A program made the position numbers and the translations under genes. 13,505 nt of DNA from Bacteroidales bacterium (lineage in GTDB: Bacteria > Bacteroidota > Bacteroidia > Bacteroidales > UBA932): the NCBI GenBank assembly GCA_021443605.1, contig JABUTQ010000411.1, positions 1 to 13,505 of the forward strand, given 5' to 3'. The notes under the pieces are model-generated. The model was not told where the DNA came from. It worked only from the letters and a program-made list of their open reading frames with translations, and made no database searches. Of this stretch, positions 1 through 9,900 are shown piece after piece. Position 1 is the first letter of the stretch, and every line of letters starts with the position of its first letter.

Positions 1-839
1 AGGTGCACAAGTTCGTCAAGATTACCAATTTCTGCAGGAATAGTCCAATCTGCAGCAGTGATAACCTTGGTAGCAAGACGCAGAGAATCAACGCGTTCCA
101 CTACGTTCAGCCTGATACCCTTCCACTCGGTGAGAGGTGTAGAGAGATCCCAGTTGTTCTTTGCCCATTCGGCACCATTTGATGCGTTGTAGATAGCCAC
201 CAAAGCAAGGGAGTCGGTATAGCGTGACGGGCTGCCGGCTGCTTGGTCGAAGGTGATTTCAACCTTGGTTCCGGTCACTGATTCTGCGAGTGTTACAATT
301 GCAGAACGTCCGACGAGCTCTCTCTGAAGTGTTACAAATGCCGTAAATGAAGAATCCCCTTCCCCTGAGGTCTTGTCGAGAGAAATCCAATCTTTTGCAT
401 CTTCGGCTACAGAAACGGTCCAAGCCACGTTAGATGAAACGGAGATTGTATAATCACCCCCTTCACTTGCACATTCAACCTTCTGCACACCTGCCTTCAG
501 GAACGGAACCATAGCTTTCTGCGAAACGGAAACTTCCTTTGTCAAAGTTCCGTTAGTGAATTTTACCTTTGCAGACAAAGCGGTGAGGCCTGTGTTCTCA
601 GCAGCTGTGAGTGTCACCTGGCCGTTTCCATTGCCGGTGGCGGGAGACACTTTAAGCCACGCTGCATCACTTGATACGGTCCAATCGGTGTTTGATGAGA
701 CGGTGATTGTCTGGGTACCGCCTTCAATCTCAAAAGTGATTGTTGATGGATTTACGTTAATTTCAGGAACCACTTCCTTCACGCATCCTGCGGCAAGGAT
801 AACAATAGCCGCAGAGAAAATTAATTTTGTGATTTTCAT
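1..839 (-). CDS. BACON-domain lipoprotein with start of a leucine-rich-repeat region (3' end beyond window)
   Basis: The frame opens with ATG at 839 and stays open to the left edge (279 codons plus two bases), so the C-terminus is missing. Residues 1-19 form a lipoprotein signal with lipobox LAAGC (Cys19), predicting a lipid-anchored envelope protein. Residues 26-107 and 112-200 are two BACON-like beta-sandwich repeats: each has a GG(T/D).TI.VSSN..W.V core, followed by a tryptophan or DW and a TG/SGEG turn. From residue 208 the pattern DSLALVAIYNASNGAEW, then W..STPLTEWKGI and DSLRL, matches the N-terminal cap of Bacteroidota LRR proteins, so LRRs probably follow outside the window. BACON domains are usually carbohydrate- or mucin-associated, but binding by this protein is not shown. 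It starts 12 nt after the metalloprotease stop and is probably the distal gene seen of the same operon. The domain calls are firm; the ligand is unknown. Confidence 0.9.
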   Translation of the reverse strand, partial: MKITKLIFSAAIVILAAGCVKEVVPEINVNPSTITFEIEGGTQTITVSSNTDWTVSSDAAWLKVSPATGNGNGQVTLTAAENTGLTALSAKVKFTNGTLTKEVSVSQKAMVPFLKAGVQKVECASEGGDYTISVSSNVAWTVSVAEDAKDWISLDKTSGEGDSSFTAFVTLQRELVGRSAIVTLAESVTGTKVEITFDQAAGSPSRYTDSLALVAIYNASNGAEWAKNNWDLSTPLTEWKGIRLNVVERVDSLRLATKVITAADWTIPAEIGNLDELVH

Positions 840-851
840 TGCTTTAAAAAT

Positions 852-2690
852 TTAGTTATATGATAATTTAATCTTCTTTACAAACTCTATATATTGCTGA
901 TAATCAAGTATTCTTTGTTCTTTTACTCTCTCCGGAAGAAAATTTCCCTCCAATGTTTCTATCACACTCTTACGCCCTTTTGACACAGCATTTTCCACAG
1001 TCTTTCGTTCTTCTCCGGCATCTTTCAGAAGTTCTGAGGAACGTGCCAAGGCATCATACACAAATTGCAGCGTTTCGAGTTGTATATCGGCGGGAACAGG
1101 CGTTCCGTGTACTGCACCACCTATGTTGGAAAGCGCAAGACTGACATATCTGAAATACTGTGTTGCAACCCTGTCTCTCATACCGCACCATACAGACGCA
1201 CTGTCAGACAACACTATACAGTTCTCAATCCCCCTGCGGGAAGAATAGAGAAGATTGTTTGAGAGACTCTCGCTCTGGGCAGACGGGTCATCCGGAATTG
1301 CCGCACTAATCAGAGGAGAGAAAAAAGTATATGCGGTATCAATTGGTTTCCCTGCTCCATAAAGCACGGCAATTGCCTTGTAATCATACGGCCCAATCCG
1401 CGGTGGATTGAGGGATACGCCACGCGAAACGTCTTCGGATGTGGCAATATGATTGAACCTTGCATAATCCATAACAGATGCGGCTGTGCCGTATTCCTTT
1501 GTAAATGAGACACTGTGGAGAGAATCTGCCGGATATGCAAATGAGGCACCCATATTATGTGTCAATCCCAAGATATGTCCCATCTCGTGTGATATGGTGT
1601 AGCGAATCATAGGGCCAAGAATCTCAATGGGGTAATCGAGCGTACGGGCTGCAGGGTCGCTTGCTGCGGTCTGGAGGTAGCGCCAAGTGGCAAGGAGATC
1701 TTCCACCCCTTCCCACCATAGGATGTCCCCCTGCAGTATCTCACCTGTGCGAGGGTCTGCAACTGCCTGACCTTTAGCATTTTTCTCATCACTTCCGCTA
1801 TAGAAGCGTACCATATTGTCCCTGAAACCATTATACCTGGCAGCATCTTTCACTCCCGACACTTTTATCACATCTCCGAGGCCGGCCTTTCTGAATGCCT
1901 TGTTCCAATCTTCGAGCCCTTCTTTGATATATGGCACCCATTCAGACGGGAACCTGGAATCGATAGCAAAGCAAATCCTCCCCCCTTCTCTGATATTCCA
2001 ACGACAGATAAAGTCCTCATTACCACATTTTATCGAGTCCTTGAACCTGTCGAATCGGATGGTCTTTACCCCTACGTCTTCTATCTCCCGCATCCTTTCA
2101 AAATTATTGGAACCGGCATCGGACAGATAGTAACACATTGAGATATTACCATGTAAACTATATGAGTATGAAGCATTTACCATTATACAACCCTGCTCGG
2201 AAAGCACCTCGTTTACCGAAAAAAACATGAGCGAATCTTTCTCCATCTCCTTATGCGGAATCAGCCATACTGCCGGTATCTCTCTTGAAAAGAACTCGGT
2301 TGCATCTATTCTGTAAGAATTTCCTTTTTGCAGAATGACAGGAAATACCTCCTCTACCCCCTCTTTGTATCTCCCTCTTGCAGTGAAGATTGTATCATTC
2401 TCACAAAAACGGTGGTATATCCTTGACAGTACAATTGAATCCTCTTGAGCAGTGAATTTCACAATCACCGGCTCTTCTTTCATCTGTCCTGCCGAATAAA
2501 CCTTGCCACTCTTTGCAGAGGAAACAAGCCTCGAAGTAAAAATGAATTCTCCACTCAAATCTTTATCGGAGAGCTCCATTACAACTCTTCCCTGTTTGGT
2601 TAATTTAGCTTTGGGCAAGGCACAAGCATCTATGCCGGTCATAATATATATAACTGACAATAAGACGCTTATAATCTTACCCCTGCTCAT
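852..2690 (-). CDS. Secreted zinc-dependent metalloprotease (metzincin-like, DUF5117/DUF4953 family)
   Basis: This 612-residue protein carries HEMGHILGLTHN with zinc ligands His368, His372 and His378 and catalytic Glu369 (codons around 1556-1589), followed by a Met-turn SVMDYARF at Met407. That is the HExxHxxGxxH plus Met-turn signature of metzincins. The upstream region (about 40-230) is beta-rich like DUF5117, and the catalytic part resembles the Met-zincin DUF4953 region; GDILWW just before the active site is typical. Residues 1-23 are a hydrophobic export signal ending IDAC; this could be a poor lipobox (Asp at -2) or a signal-peptidase I site after CA. Family members are often about 800 residues with an N-terminal DUF5118 that I do not see here, so this is a short version. 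The ATG lies 4 nt after the upstream stop, which suggests translational coupling. Likely role: cutting proteins at the cell surface or in the periplasm. The target is unknown. Confidence 0.93.
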   Translation of the reverse strand: MSRGKIISVLLSVIYIMTGIDACALPKAKLTKQGRVVMELSDKDLSGEFIFTSRLVSSAKSGKVYSAGQMKEEPVIVKFTAQEDSIVLSRIYHRFCENDTIFTARGRYKEGVEEVFPVILQKGNSYRIDATEFFSREIPAVWLIPHKEMEKDSLMFFSVNEVLSEQGCIMVNASYSYSLHGNISMCYYLSDAGSNNFERMREIEDVGVKTIRFDRFKDSIKCGNEDFICRWNIREGGRICFAIDSRFPSEWVPYIKEGLEDWNKAFRKAGLGDVIKVSGVKDAARYNGFRDNMVRFYSGSDEKNAKGQAVADPRTGEILQGDILWWEGVEDLLATWRYLQTAASDPAARTLDYPIEILGPMIRYTISHEMGHILGLTHNMGASFAYPADSLHSVSFTKEYGTAASVMDYARFNHIATSEDVSRGVSLNPPRIGPYDYKAIAVLYGAGKPIDTAYTFFSPLISAAIPDDPSAQSESLSNNLLYSSRRGIENCIVLSDSASVWCGMRDRVATQYFRYVSLALSNIGGAVHGTPVPADIQLETLQFVYDALARSSELLKDAGEERKTVENAVSKGRKSVIETLEGNFLPERVKEQRILDYQQYIEFVKKIKLSYN

Positions 2691-2694
2691 TTGA

Positions 2695-4155
2695 CTATCT
2701 CGGATATATTCTGTAATTCACTTTCCAGGTACCATCATCTTCCTTTGTGACAGCGTAAAGCGTTGTATCCACATTTCTCATAAAGAATTCGCTTTCACTC
2801 TCAAACCAAGCGGTGAAAATAAAGGTATTCTGGATATTTGTCAAATCGTAAGTCCCCTCCAGCCGCACCAATCGCACGTCAATCCGGTCAATAATCAACG
2901 GGCTTACGGATGCGAGGATATTGCCATTGGTTGCGCGGCAATCTACCATCCATCCCTTGTCGGGTGCAGTACCGCCGTCCCATTCATCACGCAAGGCGGT
3001 AAATGCCGTGAAAGTGCGGGGCGAATCGAGGTATATTGCCCCTTTTCTCGTATCTTCGAAGTCAGGCACGAAGCGGAACAGGGAGTCGCACGAGGTGAAT
3101 GCCTTTGCACTTGAGTTGTTTCCGTAATCTGCCATTGTGAGCTCTGCCGGATATGCCAAATCGGGAACAAATGCAGAGAGCATCAGCACATCACCACCGG
3201 TTGTATTTGAGAGGCAGTTCCAAGCCGACTTGTACATATTTTTGTAAGGGCGGAGATAGTTAGACCCTTCTGACGATGTAAACATATCTATCACCTTGTT
3301 TCCCTGCCAGTTGCCGTCAGTGCCCATCACAGATTGCCTCTGCTGGTAGCCGACTCCGTCGTTCTGGGCATAAGTTCTCCAAATGTTGGAGAAATCGATT
3401 ACAGGGTCATAGAGGCGAATGTCTGCACTTGCCCCTTGTTCCGCAGGAACGAACAGTGAAGCATCCCGTTGCAACGCAAAACGGACAGTCCTGTCATATC
3501 CCGATTTATCTATCTTGTTGATTATGATATCAATTGATGCACTCTGCGCCCCCGCCTCGAAAGTCATTACACAAGCTCCGCCATCCACACTTTCAAAGCC
3601 GGTGAAACCATCAAGGTCTATTAGAGGGATAGTCATCGCCTCTCTTATGGGCATCGATGCCGTAGCTTCGAGATGTATTTCAGGCGAAAGATAAGGATTC
3701 ACGCAAGTGAGATTGCTCACAATAGAAATAAACGGAACTTTTATCTCCTTTGTAACCAACACGTTACGAAAGCCATCCTTGTAATTCCCAATTGTATAGT
3801 TTTTTCCGGCAGCCAACAGCACCCGAAATTCCAATTCTTCGGAGAAAATCTTGTCTGACAAAATCTTGACATCAAAAGTGACTCTGTCCTCCCCTTTGTG
3901 AATAATCAGGCTCTTGCTTGAAAGTTGGAAATTTTCCCCTTCGACGGCATCGCCTGCCAAGGAGATGGCGACTTCCGTATCAATCTGTGCAGCGCGCGAG
4001 AGAATAATCGTCACAGGGAGCAATCCGCTGTCTGCATCCACCGTTTCAGCCACTGAAATAGCGGCAGTCGGCATAAAGAAGCGCATCTCCTCGGGGGAAG
4101 AGCAAGAAACTGCCAAAATTATCAAAATTGTTGTGAATATTTTCTTCATCTTCAT
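2695..4155 (-). CDS. Calx-beta-like domain lipoprotein
   Basis: A 486-residue protein from ATG at 4155. The open frame extends upstream to a TTG at 4164, but the ATG gives a normal signal (MKMKKIFTTI, then ILAVSC with Cys18 as probable lipidated residue) and is preferred; a second ATG at 4149 is also possible. Residues about 30-135 have the pattern of a Calx-beta or DUF4843-like beta-sandwich: SGLLPVTIILSR, EGENFQLSSKSLIIHKGEDR and a final strand EELEFRVLLA. A second beta-rich stretch covers about 140-250. The C-terminal half (250-486) starts VIDFSNIWRTYAQ and is rich in aromatic and polar residues without an enzyme motif I recognise; it may be a binding or beta-sandwich domain. The acidic pair at +4/+5 after Cys18 may favour surface export, but it is not a perfect Bacteroidota lipoprotein export signal. 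It follows the DUF6850 gene by 13 nt and precedes the protease by 4 nt. Function unknown; probably a surface accessory subunit of the uptake system. Confidence 0.82.
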   Translation of the reverse strand: MKMKKIFTTILIILAVSCSSPEEMRFFMPTAAISVAETVDADSGLLPVTIILSRAAQIDTEVAISLAGDAVEGENFQLSSKSLIIHKGEDRVTFDVKILSDKIFSEELEFRVLLAAGKNYTIGNYKDGFRNVLVTKEIKVPFISIVSNLTCVNPYLSPEIHLEATASMPIREAMTIPLIDLDGFTGFESVDGGACVMTFEAGAQSASIDIIINKIDKSGYDRTVRFALQRDASLFVPAEQGASADIRLYDPVIDFSNIWRTYAQNDGVGYQQRQSVMGTDGNWQGNKVIDMFTSSEGSNYLRPYKNMYKSAWNCLSNTTGGDVLMLSAFVPDLAYPAELTMADYGNNSSAKAFTSCDSLFRFVPDFEDTRKGAIYLDSPRTFTAFTALRDEWDGGTAPDKGWMVDCRATNGNILASVSPLIIDRIDVRLVRLEGTYDLTNIQNTFIFTAWFESESEFFMRNVDTTLYAVTKEDDGTWKVNYRIYPR

Positions 4156-4168
4156 AACTGTCAATTAA

Positions 4169-5722
4169 TTAGAACGAAAGAAATCCGAAAGTAATTTCAG
4201 AATGGAAGCGGTTTTTGCCACCTTGTGCAAATATGTTGCGGGCACCGAGGGCAAGATAGCCCTGGAGTGTATTATTCTTGATCCGCAAAGGGAAAGTCCA
4301 GCGAATCTCCCCTCCTACATTGAATGTGTTGAGATTGTAATAACGGAAATCCGGAAGGACAACCTCCTCTCCATAGACACTTGTGGTTTCAAGTCTTATA
4401 TCTGATGCGATATTCATTCTCGCTCCTGCATCTGCCTTTATTTCAAGACGATGGCTATTGATATCAATGGCACGAATCATCCCTTCCAATCCAAAATTCA
4501 TAGAAGAAGTTTTGAAGTAGGAAGTCGGAAGGTAATATGTTTCGTTTATACCGGCATAACCGACGCGGGCACCTGCCTGCCACCACGACGAGCCGTCTTC
4601 TTTGATCCCATAAGTTTTCCAGCAGAGGGATGCATCGGAATTGCTTCGCACAAAGCGGTTGTGGTAGGTATATATCGTAACCCAAGTCTCGGTTGTGGCC
4701 CCCGTAACAGGATCTTTCGAAGTCTGCAGTTCCTGAATATATTCATCTGTAGAGCCCTCATTAAGAGCACCTTCGATAGACAGGGCATGACGGATTCGCT
4801 CCCCTTTGAGAAGCATCTCGGCACGGGCTTTCCAAATATTCCTCTGATAAGAGCCGGGGGTATGCATCTTGTCTCCCCACACATTCTCCCATTTTGCATC
4901 CACCCTCGCCTCAACCACTACGTCAATCTTTTTTGTGCCGTAACCATACTGCACCCCGGCAGTGAAACTGTTTCCCACAAACTGTCTTTTAAATCCCGAA
5001 TAACTGCCAATAGAACCTTCACAATGCTCAAGGCCGCTCATATTGTAGTACCAGAGATTCGGATAAGACTGCACCGTGGTAAGGTTTTCAAGTTTCTCTT
5101 TTGAAAAGACATATCCTGCATCTGCCCCAATCTGATGGTGTCCTATCGAGAAAAGGAAAGATGGATCTATCGTATATGTGAGCCAATGTGTCCTTGGACG
5201 GGGGTCCCGTTTGCCGGATATATCGGCCACCTCATATTTCAAACGGAGTCCGACAGAAATCAGGTCTGCCAAAGGCTTGGTATAAAGATCGAAAGTAAGG
5301 ACGCATTTATGTGTCTCATAATCTTTCGCAACGCGGCTTCCATAGATAAAAGGATTTGAGTTATAAGGAGTTATAACATCAGACCAAATCCGCTCCTTCT
5401 CCACGCCATAATTGTAAGTGAACGAACCGCGCATAGCCAGAAAATCGTTGAAAGTGTCATATCGCTCGGTATCAAACTTGAAACCTCCCTGAGCATTTCC
5501 TTCCTGAGCCCTATGATAATCCCCGAAACCATAATTGCCACCGAGGGTGGTAACACTGCCGTCAGAAGGCTGGAACAGCCCCATTCCGGCCGCATTGCCG
5601 GTGCGTGAATAGAGTTGCAATACCTTCTCCATCTCAGTCTTGGAGATATCAACTCTCTGCTGCGCCTTAGAAGTGAACACTATGGCCGACAAAGTCAAAA
5701 TAATGATGCAGAATCTTCTCAT
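4169..5722 (-). CDS. DUF6850-type probable outer-membrane beta-barrel protein
   Basis: This 517-residue protein has a cleavable signal (MRRFCIIILTLSAIVFTSKA, cut before QQ) and no lipobox. The mature part is full of alternating hydrophobic/polar strands with aromatic girdle residues and short turns, and ends FHSEITFGFLSF with a terminal phenylalanine, as expected for a substrate of the BAM complex. The whole resembles the DUF6850 outer-membrane family found next to TonB-dependent receptors and DUF4876 lipoproteins in Bacteroidota. There is no plug or TonB box, so it is not itself an energised receptor. Its ATG overlaps the stop of the DUF4876 gene in an ATGA arrangement, the tightest coupling in the operon, which argues that these two products work together or need matched amounts. 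It might be a secretion or display pore for the neighbouring lipoproteins or a passive porin; the sequence does not decide. Barrel call fairly sure, family name moderately sure. Confidence 0.8.
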   Translation of the reverse strand: MRRFCIIILTLSAIVFTSKAQQRVDISKTEMEKVLQLYSRTGNAAGMGLFQPSDGSVTTLGGNYGFGDYHRAQEGNAQGGFKFDTERYDTFNDFLAMRGSFTYNYGVEKERIWSDVITPYNSNPFIYGSRVAKDYETHKCVLTFDLYTKPLADLISVGLRLKYEVADISGKRDPRPRTHWLTYTIDPSFLFSIGHHQIGADAGYVFSKEKLENLTTVQSYPNLWYYNMSGLEHCEGSIGSYSGFKRQFVGNSFTAGVQYGYGTKKIDVVVEARVDAKWENVWGDKMHTPGSYQRNIWKARAEMLLKGERIRHALSIEGALNEGSTDEYIQELQTSKDPVTGATTETWVTIYTYHNRFVRSNSDASLCWKTYGIKEDGSSWWQAGARVGYAGINETYYLPTSYFKTSSMNFGLEGMIRAIDINSHRLEIKADAGARMNIASDIRLETTSVYGEEVVLPDFRYYNLNTFNVGGEIRWTFPLRIKNNTLQGYLALGARNIFAQGGKNRFHSEITFGFLSF

Positions 5723-6921
5723 TGCTTCTCCTCCTTGTTTATGATTGCAGGGTCTGTAATGATTTCAAAGTCATTGCTGCTGTTGTTGGTATCCATCAGA
5801 TAATATCTGTCTTCTGTCTTACGGGCTATCTTGCGGGAAACTACTTCGTGGTTGTAGCCGTTAACGGAACTTATGCAGGCATATCCGGCATCAATCACAT
5901 TCTGGAGTCTCTTCGTGTTCAAGTCGGGCCCGGACTGGACATTGTTTTTGAGGCACTCCACACCATCGATTACCACCGAACGATGAATCCTCCTGAACCT
6001 TTCGCCCGAAGTCTTTCCCCTCTGGAACACCTCCGGCCACTTTTGTATATCCTCTTCCGTTTCAAAGAGGAATACCGCGTTCGGGCCTCCCGAAATAAGA
6101 TTTAAAGTCTTGATAGTGGTAGAATTGGAGACGATGGGAAGCATCACTACATCGGGATTGCCGGAACCGTCCATATCCTTCACCTCAAAATCGGCATTGG
6201 AGAGATCCACCGAAGTGGATGCGGACAATATGTGGTTTCTCGCACTCTTTGCAGCAATTATCCTCGTCTTGCCGGGATATACGGGCCAATCTTTCCCCTT
6301 GCCCGGGAAACGGCATATCTGACGGGCGTAGATGGAATCCGGATTGTCTTTGGCGGGATAAGCCGCAGGAGATACCGATTCTGCAAGGGCGATATACTTG
6401 CCATCGAGATAGGCCACCTCATCAGAATTATTGAAAATCTCTATGTATGAGTCATTTGTGTAAGTCCTATCCATATTGTCCCTTGTGCCGGAATAGTATA
6501 TTCTGGAAATTATGAGGCTTTTCATCACAGCTGAACTGAGTTGGAATTGCAAATCTGCCTTACTGAAAATCTTTTGTCCCGATACGGATACGCTTACCAC
6601 TACTTTCGATTTCTTGTCCACAAGAGAGGGATCTGAAACCATAGAGGCATATTTTTCACCCGAAATCTCCCAAGAGGTGGTGATGTTATATATGCCGGGA
6701 ACCACCGAAAAATTGCTTATCACTCCATTTTCATCGGTACGGAGCTTGTAAGAAGCGCTCCCTTCAAACGAAACTTCCTTACCGGCATAAGTAATTCCGG
6801 CTATAAATTCATCGGGCATCTCAAAAGTGACGTTCATCCCATCAATCATAGAGGGGGCAATCCTTTCACACGAAACAAGTACACACAACAATGTTGCTAT
6901 AAATATAATTCTCGTTTTCAT
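5719..6921 (-). CDS. DUF4876 lipoprotein with lamin-tail-like region
   Basis: A 400-residue protein with lipoprotein signal MKTRIIFIATLLCVLVSC (Cys18 probably lipidated). Residues about 28-125 look like an Ig/transthyretin-like beta-sandwich (strands around TYAGKEVSFEG and VVPGIYNITTSWEISG). From about 135 the pattern SLIISRIYYSG, then NDSYIEIFNNSDE, YLDG and YIALAES resembles the lamin-tail-like fold of DUF4876 proteins. The C-terminal part (about 280-400) holds RGKTSGERFRRI and ends with YYLMDTNNSSNDF, which I recognise as typical of this family; no catalytic motif is visible. It starts 5 nt after the receptor stop and overlaps the DUF6850 gene by 4 nt. Genes of this family commonly accompany TonB-dependent receptors without SusD, so this may take the place of a surface substrate-binding lid. 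Role is inference; its position and lipid anchor are well supported. Confidence 0.85.
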   Translation of the reverse strand: MKTRIIFIATLLCVLVSCERIAPSMIDGMNVTFEMPDEFIAGITYAGKEVSFEGSASYKLRTDENGVISNFSVVPGIYNITTSWEISGEKYASMVSDPSLVDKKSKVVVSVSVSGQKIFSKADLQFQLSSAVMKSLIISRIYYSGTRDNMDRTYTNDSYIEIFNNSDEVAYLDGKYIALAESVSPAAYPAKDNPDSIYARQICRFPGKGKDWPVYPGKTRIIAAKSARNHILSASTSVDLSNADFEVKDMDGSGNPDVVMLPIVSNSTTIKTLNLISGGPNAVFLFETEEDIQKWPEVFQRGKTSGERFRRIHRSVVIDGVECLKNNVQSGPDLNTKRLQNVIDAGYACISSVNGYNHEVVSRKIARKTEDRYYLMDTNNSSNDFEIITDPAIINKEEKQ

Positions 6922-6926
6922 AGCTG

Positions 6927-9900
6927 TCAGATTTTGATAAAGAGTTCCATTCCAAATGAGAAAGTACCTGTATTCCTTTCAGTTAGCGTACCCGAATAGG
7001 AGCTTGACTGGTATGGAGTATAGAAAAATGCATTGTTTACGAAGAATGAGAATCCCGCATTTTTTGAGATGTCTTTCGTCAGTCGTAAATTCATCAGCCA
7101 GATAGGTTTCTGGGTTATCGGATCGGTATCGGAAGGATTCTTGCGCTGGTCTGCAAGGGGAATCCCTTTGATGAGATAATTCTCATCCGCAAGCATTGCA
7201 GGGGTAATTTCGTGATAGCTCAAATCGGTATCAATCCACGCAATCGGGTCACTCTTCTGATTTGTGGTGTGAGTGTAGTTGTACCACACCACCTGATTTG
7301 AGATTGATGCCACCATCTTCATTCGAGGGATATTGCACACGAGTCTGAGCGTGGTGCTGAACCTCCTTGATATATCCTTTTGTACTCCGCTGGGATACAA
7401 GAGTTTGAACGGAGGTGTATTTCCCTCTCCCTGAGCATATACAGAGCCAGACGGGATTCCGACGGGGTTTGAATACGATGGACCTGTGTCCCAAAGCTGC
7501 GTTTCCATATAGGCGCCACTGAGAAAGATTGTGGTGTTTATTGCAGATATTCTACCCAAATTGAAGTCGTATTCGATACCGCGGTCGAGGCTCGCCTTGG
7601 TGTTTCCAATACGCCCTGTCGTGGTGAATACAGTATCAACCCTCGCAGGGTTGTCCCATTCCACGACGGGATTGCCATATTTATCTGTAACTATCCCTGT
7701 ACCAAGTGTATAGTAGTTGGTGTTATATATCTCGTACTCTATAAAATTTCCGAAGCCGTTTTCCATCCTGTCGCTGTAGCCCACTATCGAAAAACTCATT
7801 CCGTTTTTAAAATTGAGGTCAAATCCTACTTCGGATTTTGAGTTTGTGGCATTTTTCAAGCTGTTGTTGCGCTCAACCTCAGTCACGTGAACGTTATACA
7901 TAACCAATTGTTTCGAAACGTCGGACGGGAGGTAAGATGCGGCAAGCCTGTCCATATATTTCGTTTCCGGATAGAGATGGGCGAGGCCCGGAGTCTTGTT
8001 GTTTTGTCCCCAGCCACCGCGAAGCGTGAACCATGGCGTGAGTTTCAGCGATGCGTTGAAACGGGGTGATACCGACGACACCTGCTCCGGAAGCCCTATC
8101 TGCAAGATGTCGAAACGGACACCGGCCTGCAACTTAAACTCCATTACTTCGGTGATATTCCAAGTGAGATTATCTTCAAGAAAACCTGAAACTTGATTTA
8201 GCGACGGTATTGCGTAATACGGACGGGGACGACCATTGCTGTTGGGGCGAAGCGGCTTGGAATCATCATAGTTGTAAAAACCTCGTGCATTGTTTGATTC
8301 GTGTTTATATTCGAGTCCCATATTGAAACGCTGCCTTACGCTTTTCAAGTTGGCATTGAACATATTGCTGACCTTTGCATAGAAAGTCATTGGAGACGAG
8401 ACGTTAGCACCTTCTGCCCTATAAGATTCCGTGATATATGGAGTTTGATAGTAACCATTTGTAAGTGAATTGATTATGGCAAGTCCTCCATCTGCAGAAA
8501 CGATAGACGATGTCCAGGAGTTGTTTTGGCTTGCCGAAAAACCGAGGGCATAGCTCACAGTCCTTGCAAGGGGCTTGTTGAATGAGAGTTTTCCGTTGTG
8601 GGAAATACGGAAAGTGTTCTGCTTCTGCTTTGTCTCAGTCCCCTCGGTAACCACGTCCGGGTCGGTGGTACGAAGGTCAATAAGACTGCTGAAATTAAAT
8701 TTTGTATTTGTGTACCAGATATTTCCAAAAGTATTGCTGTAAGTTATGCCACCACTGATACGGTCAAACGAGCGGTTTTTCACGCGAGGGTCTCCGGACG
8801 ATCTTGCATAGTCGGCATTCACATTGAGATGACCTCCCTTGCGTCCCAACTTCAACCCTTTTCCCAAAGAAGCGTTCAGCACCGAAGGGTTGATTTTTGC
8901 TCTAATTTCAAATGGGGTCTGCCCCGCTTTGGTGTTGACGATGACAGCTCCCGAAGTGAGGTCTCCATATTCAGCTGAAGGGATTCCTCTGATAACCTCC
9001 ACAGACTCAATATTATCTGTTCCGATTTGACGAAGATCCACTCCGCTGCCGCCCTGGCTTCCCGCCACTTTGTCACTGATTGATGAGTTGTCAGAAATCG
9101 GAACACCATCCACAAGGATTGCCGTACCGAAGGCATTGTTGGCAGACGACTGATTGAGTGTCCTGATAGTCAACTTTTCTTCCGAAGTCATATCGGATGC
9201 TCCGGTAATAAGCTGTCCCGGAATAAGTTGCATCACATCCTTGAGCGAAGTCGCCTGTAGGTGATCCATCGCCATTCTACCGATTGTCGAACCGGTGGAA
9301 GTACCTGCAGCACTTGCTGTTGCGGTAACAACCACTTCGTCAAGCTCAAGATTGGACTCTTTGAGTTTGACGGTGAGTTTCATATCGTCACCAATTGTAA
9401 CGGTACGCCGATAATCTTCATAACCAAGCAGTTGCACATATATCTTCACTGCTCCGGAAGGGACATTCTCCATCTTGGTAACTCCATCTTCTGCAGAGAC
9501 GGCATACATTCCGAGATCTTCGAGTATGCACACAGCTCCCATAATTTTCTCTCCGCTGTTCGCATCAACGACCTCAACCGTGAGTGTGACATTCTCCTTG
9601 GCGGGCCGCTTCTCGACCGAGGGGGAGGCTGACGTGCCGGCAGACAATTGAGACCTGCGGACCACAATCACCCTCCCTTTTATTTCCCAGTCGAATCCTG
9701 ATGATTTGAAAATCATCGGAAGCAGTTTATCGAGCTCGATATCTGAATAATCGAGCGTCACCCGGCCGATTTTTGACAAATCTTCATTGCCGTTGTAGAG
9801 ATACCCCATGCCCGTCTTCTCCTTTACAAGATTAAGGCAATGCTCCAGAGAAGCATCTTTCACAGAGTATTTTTCTACGACAATGCCGGATAGCGACTCT

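Noticed and set aside
556..855. Plus-strand open frame of 99 codons
   Set aside because: Opposite the BACON lipoprotein, whose signal peptide and lipobox are convincing; the antisense product looks random.
4156..4164. TTG start at 4164 for the Calx-beta lipoprotein
   Set aside because: An ATG at 4155 gives a standard lipoprotein signal and a normal gap; a TTG start is not needed.
4451..5104. Plus-strand open frame of 217 codons
   Set aside because: It lies wholly opposite the DUF6850 barrel gene, has no family resemblance and no promoter; it is an antisense shadow.
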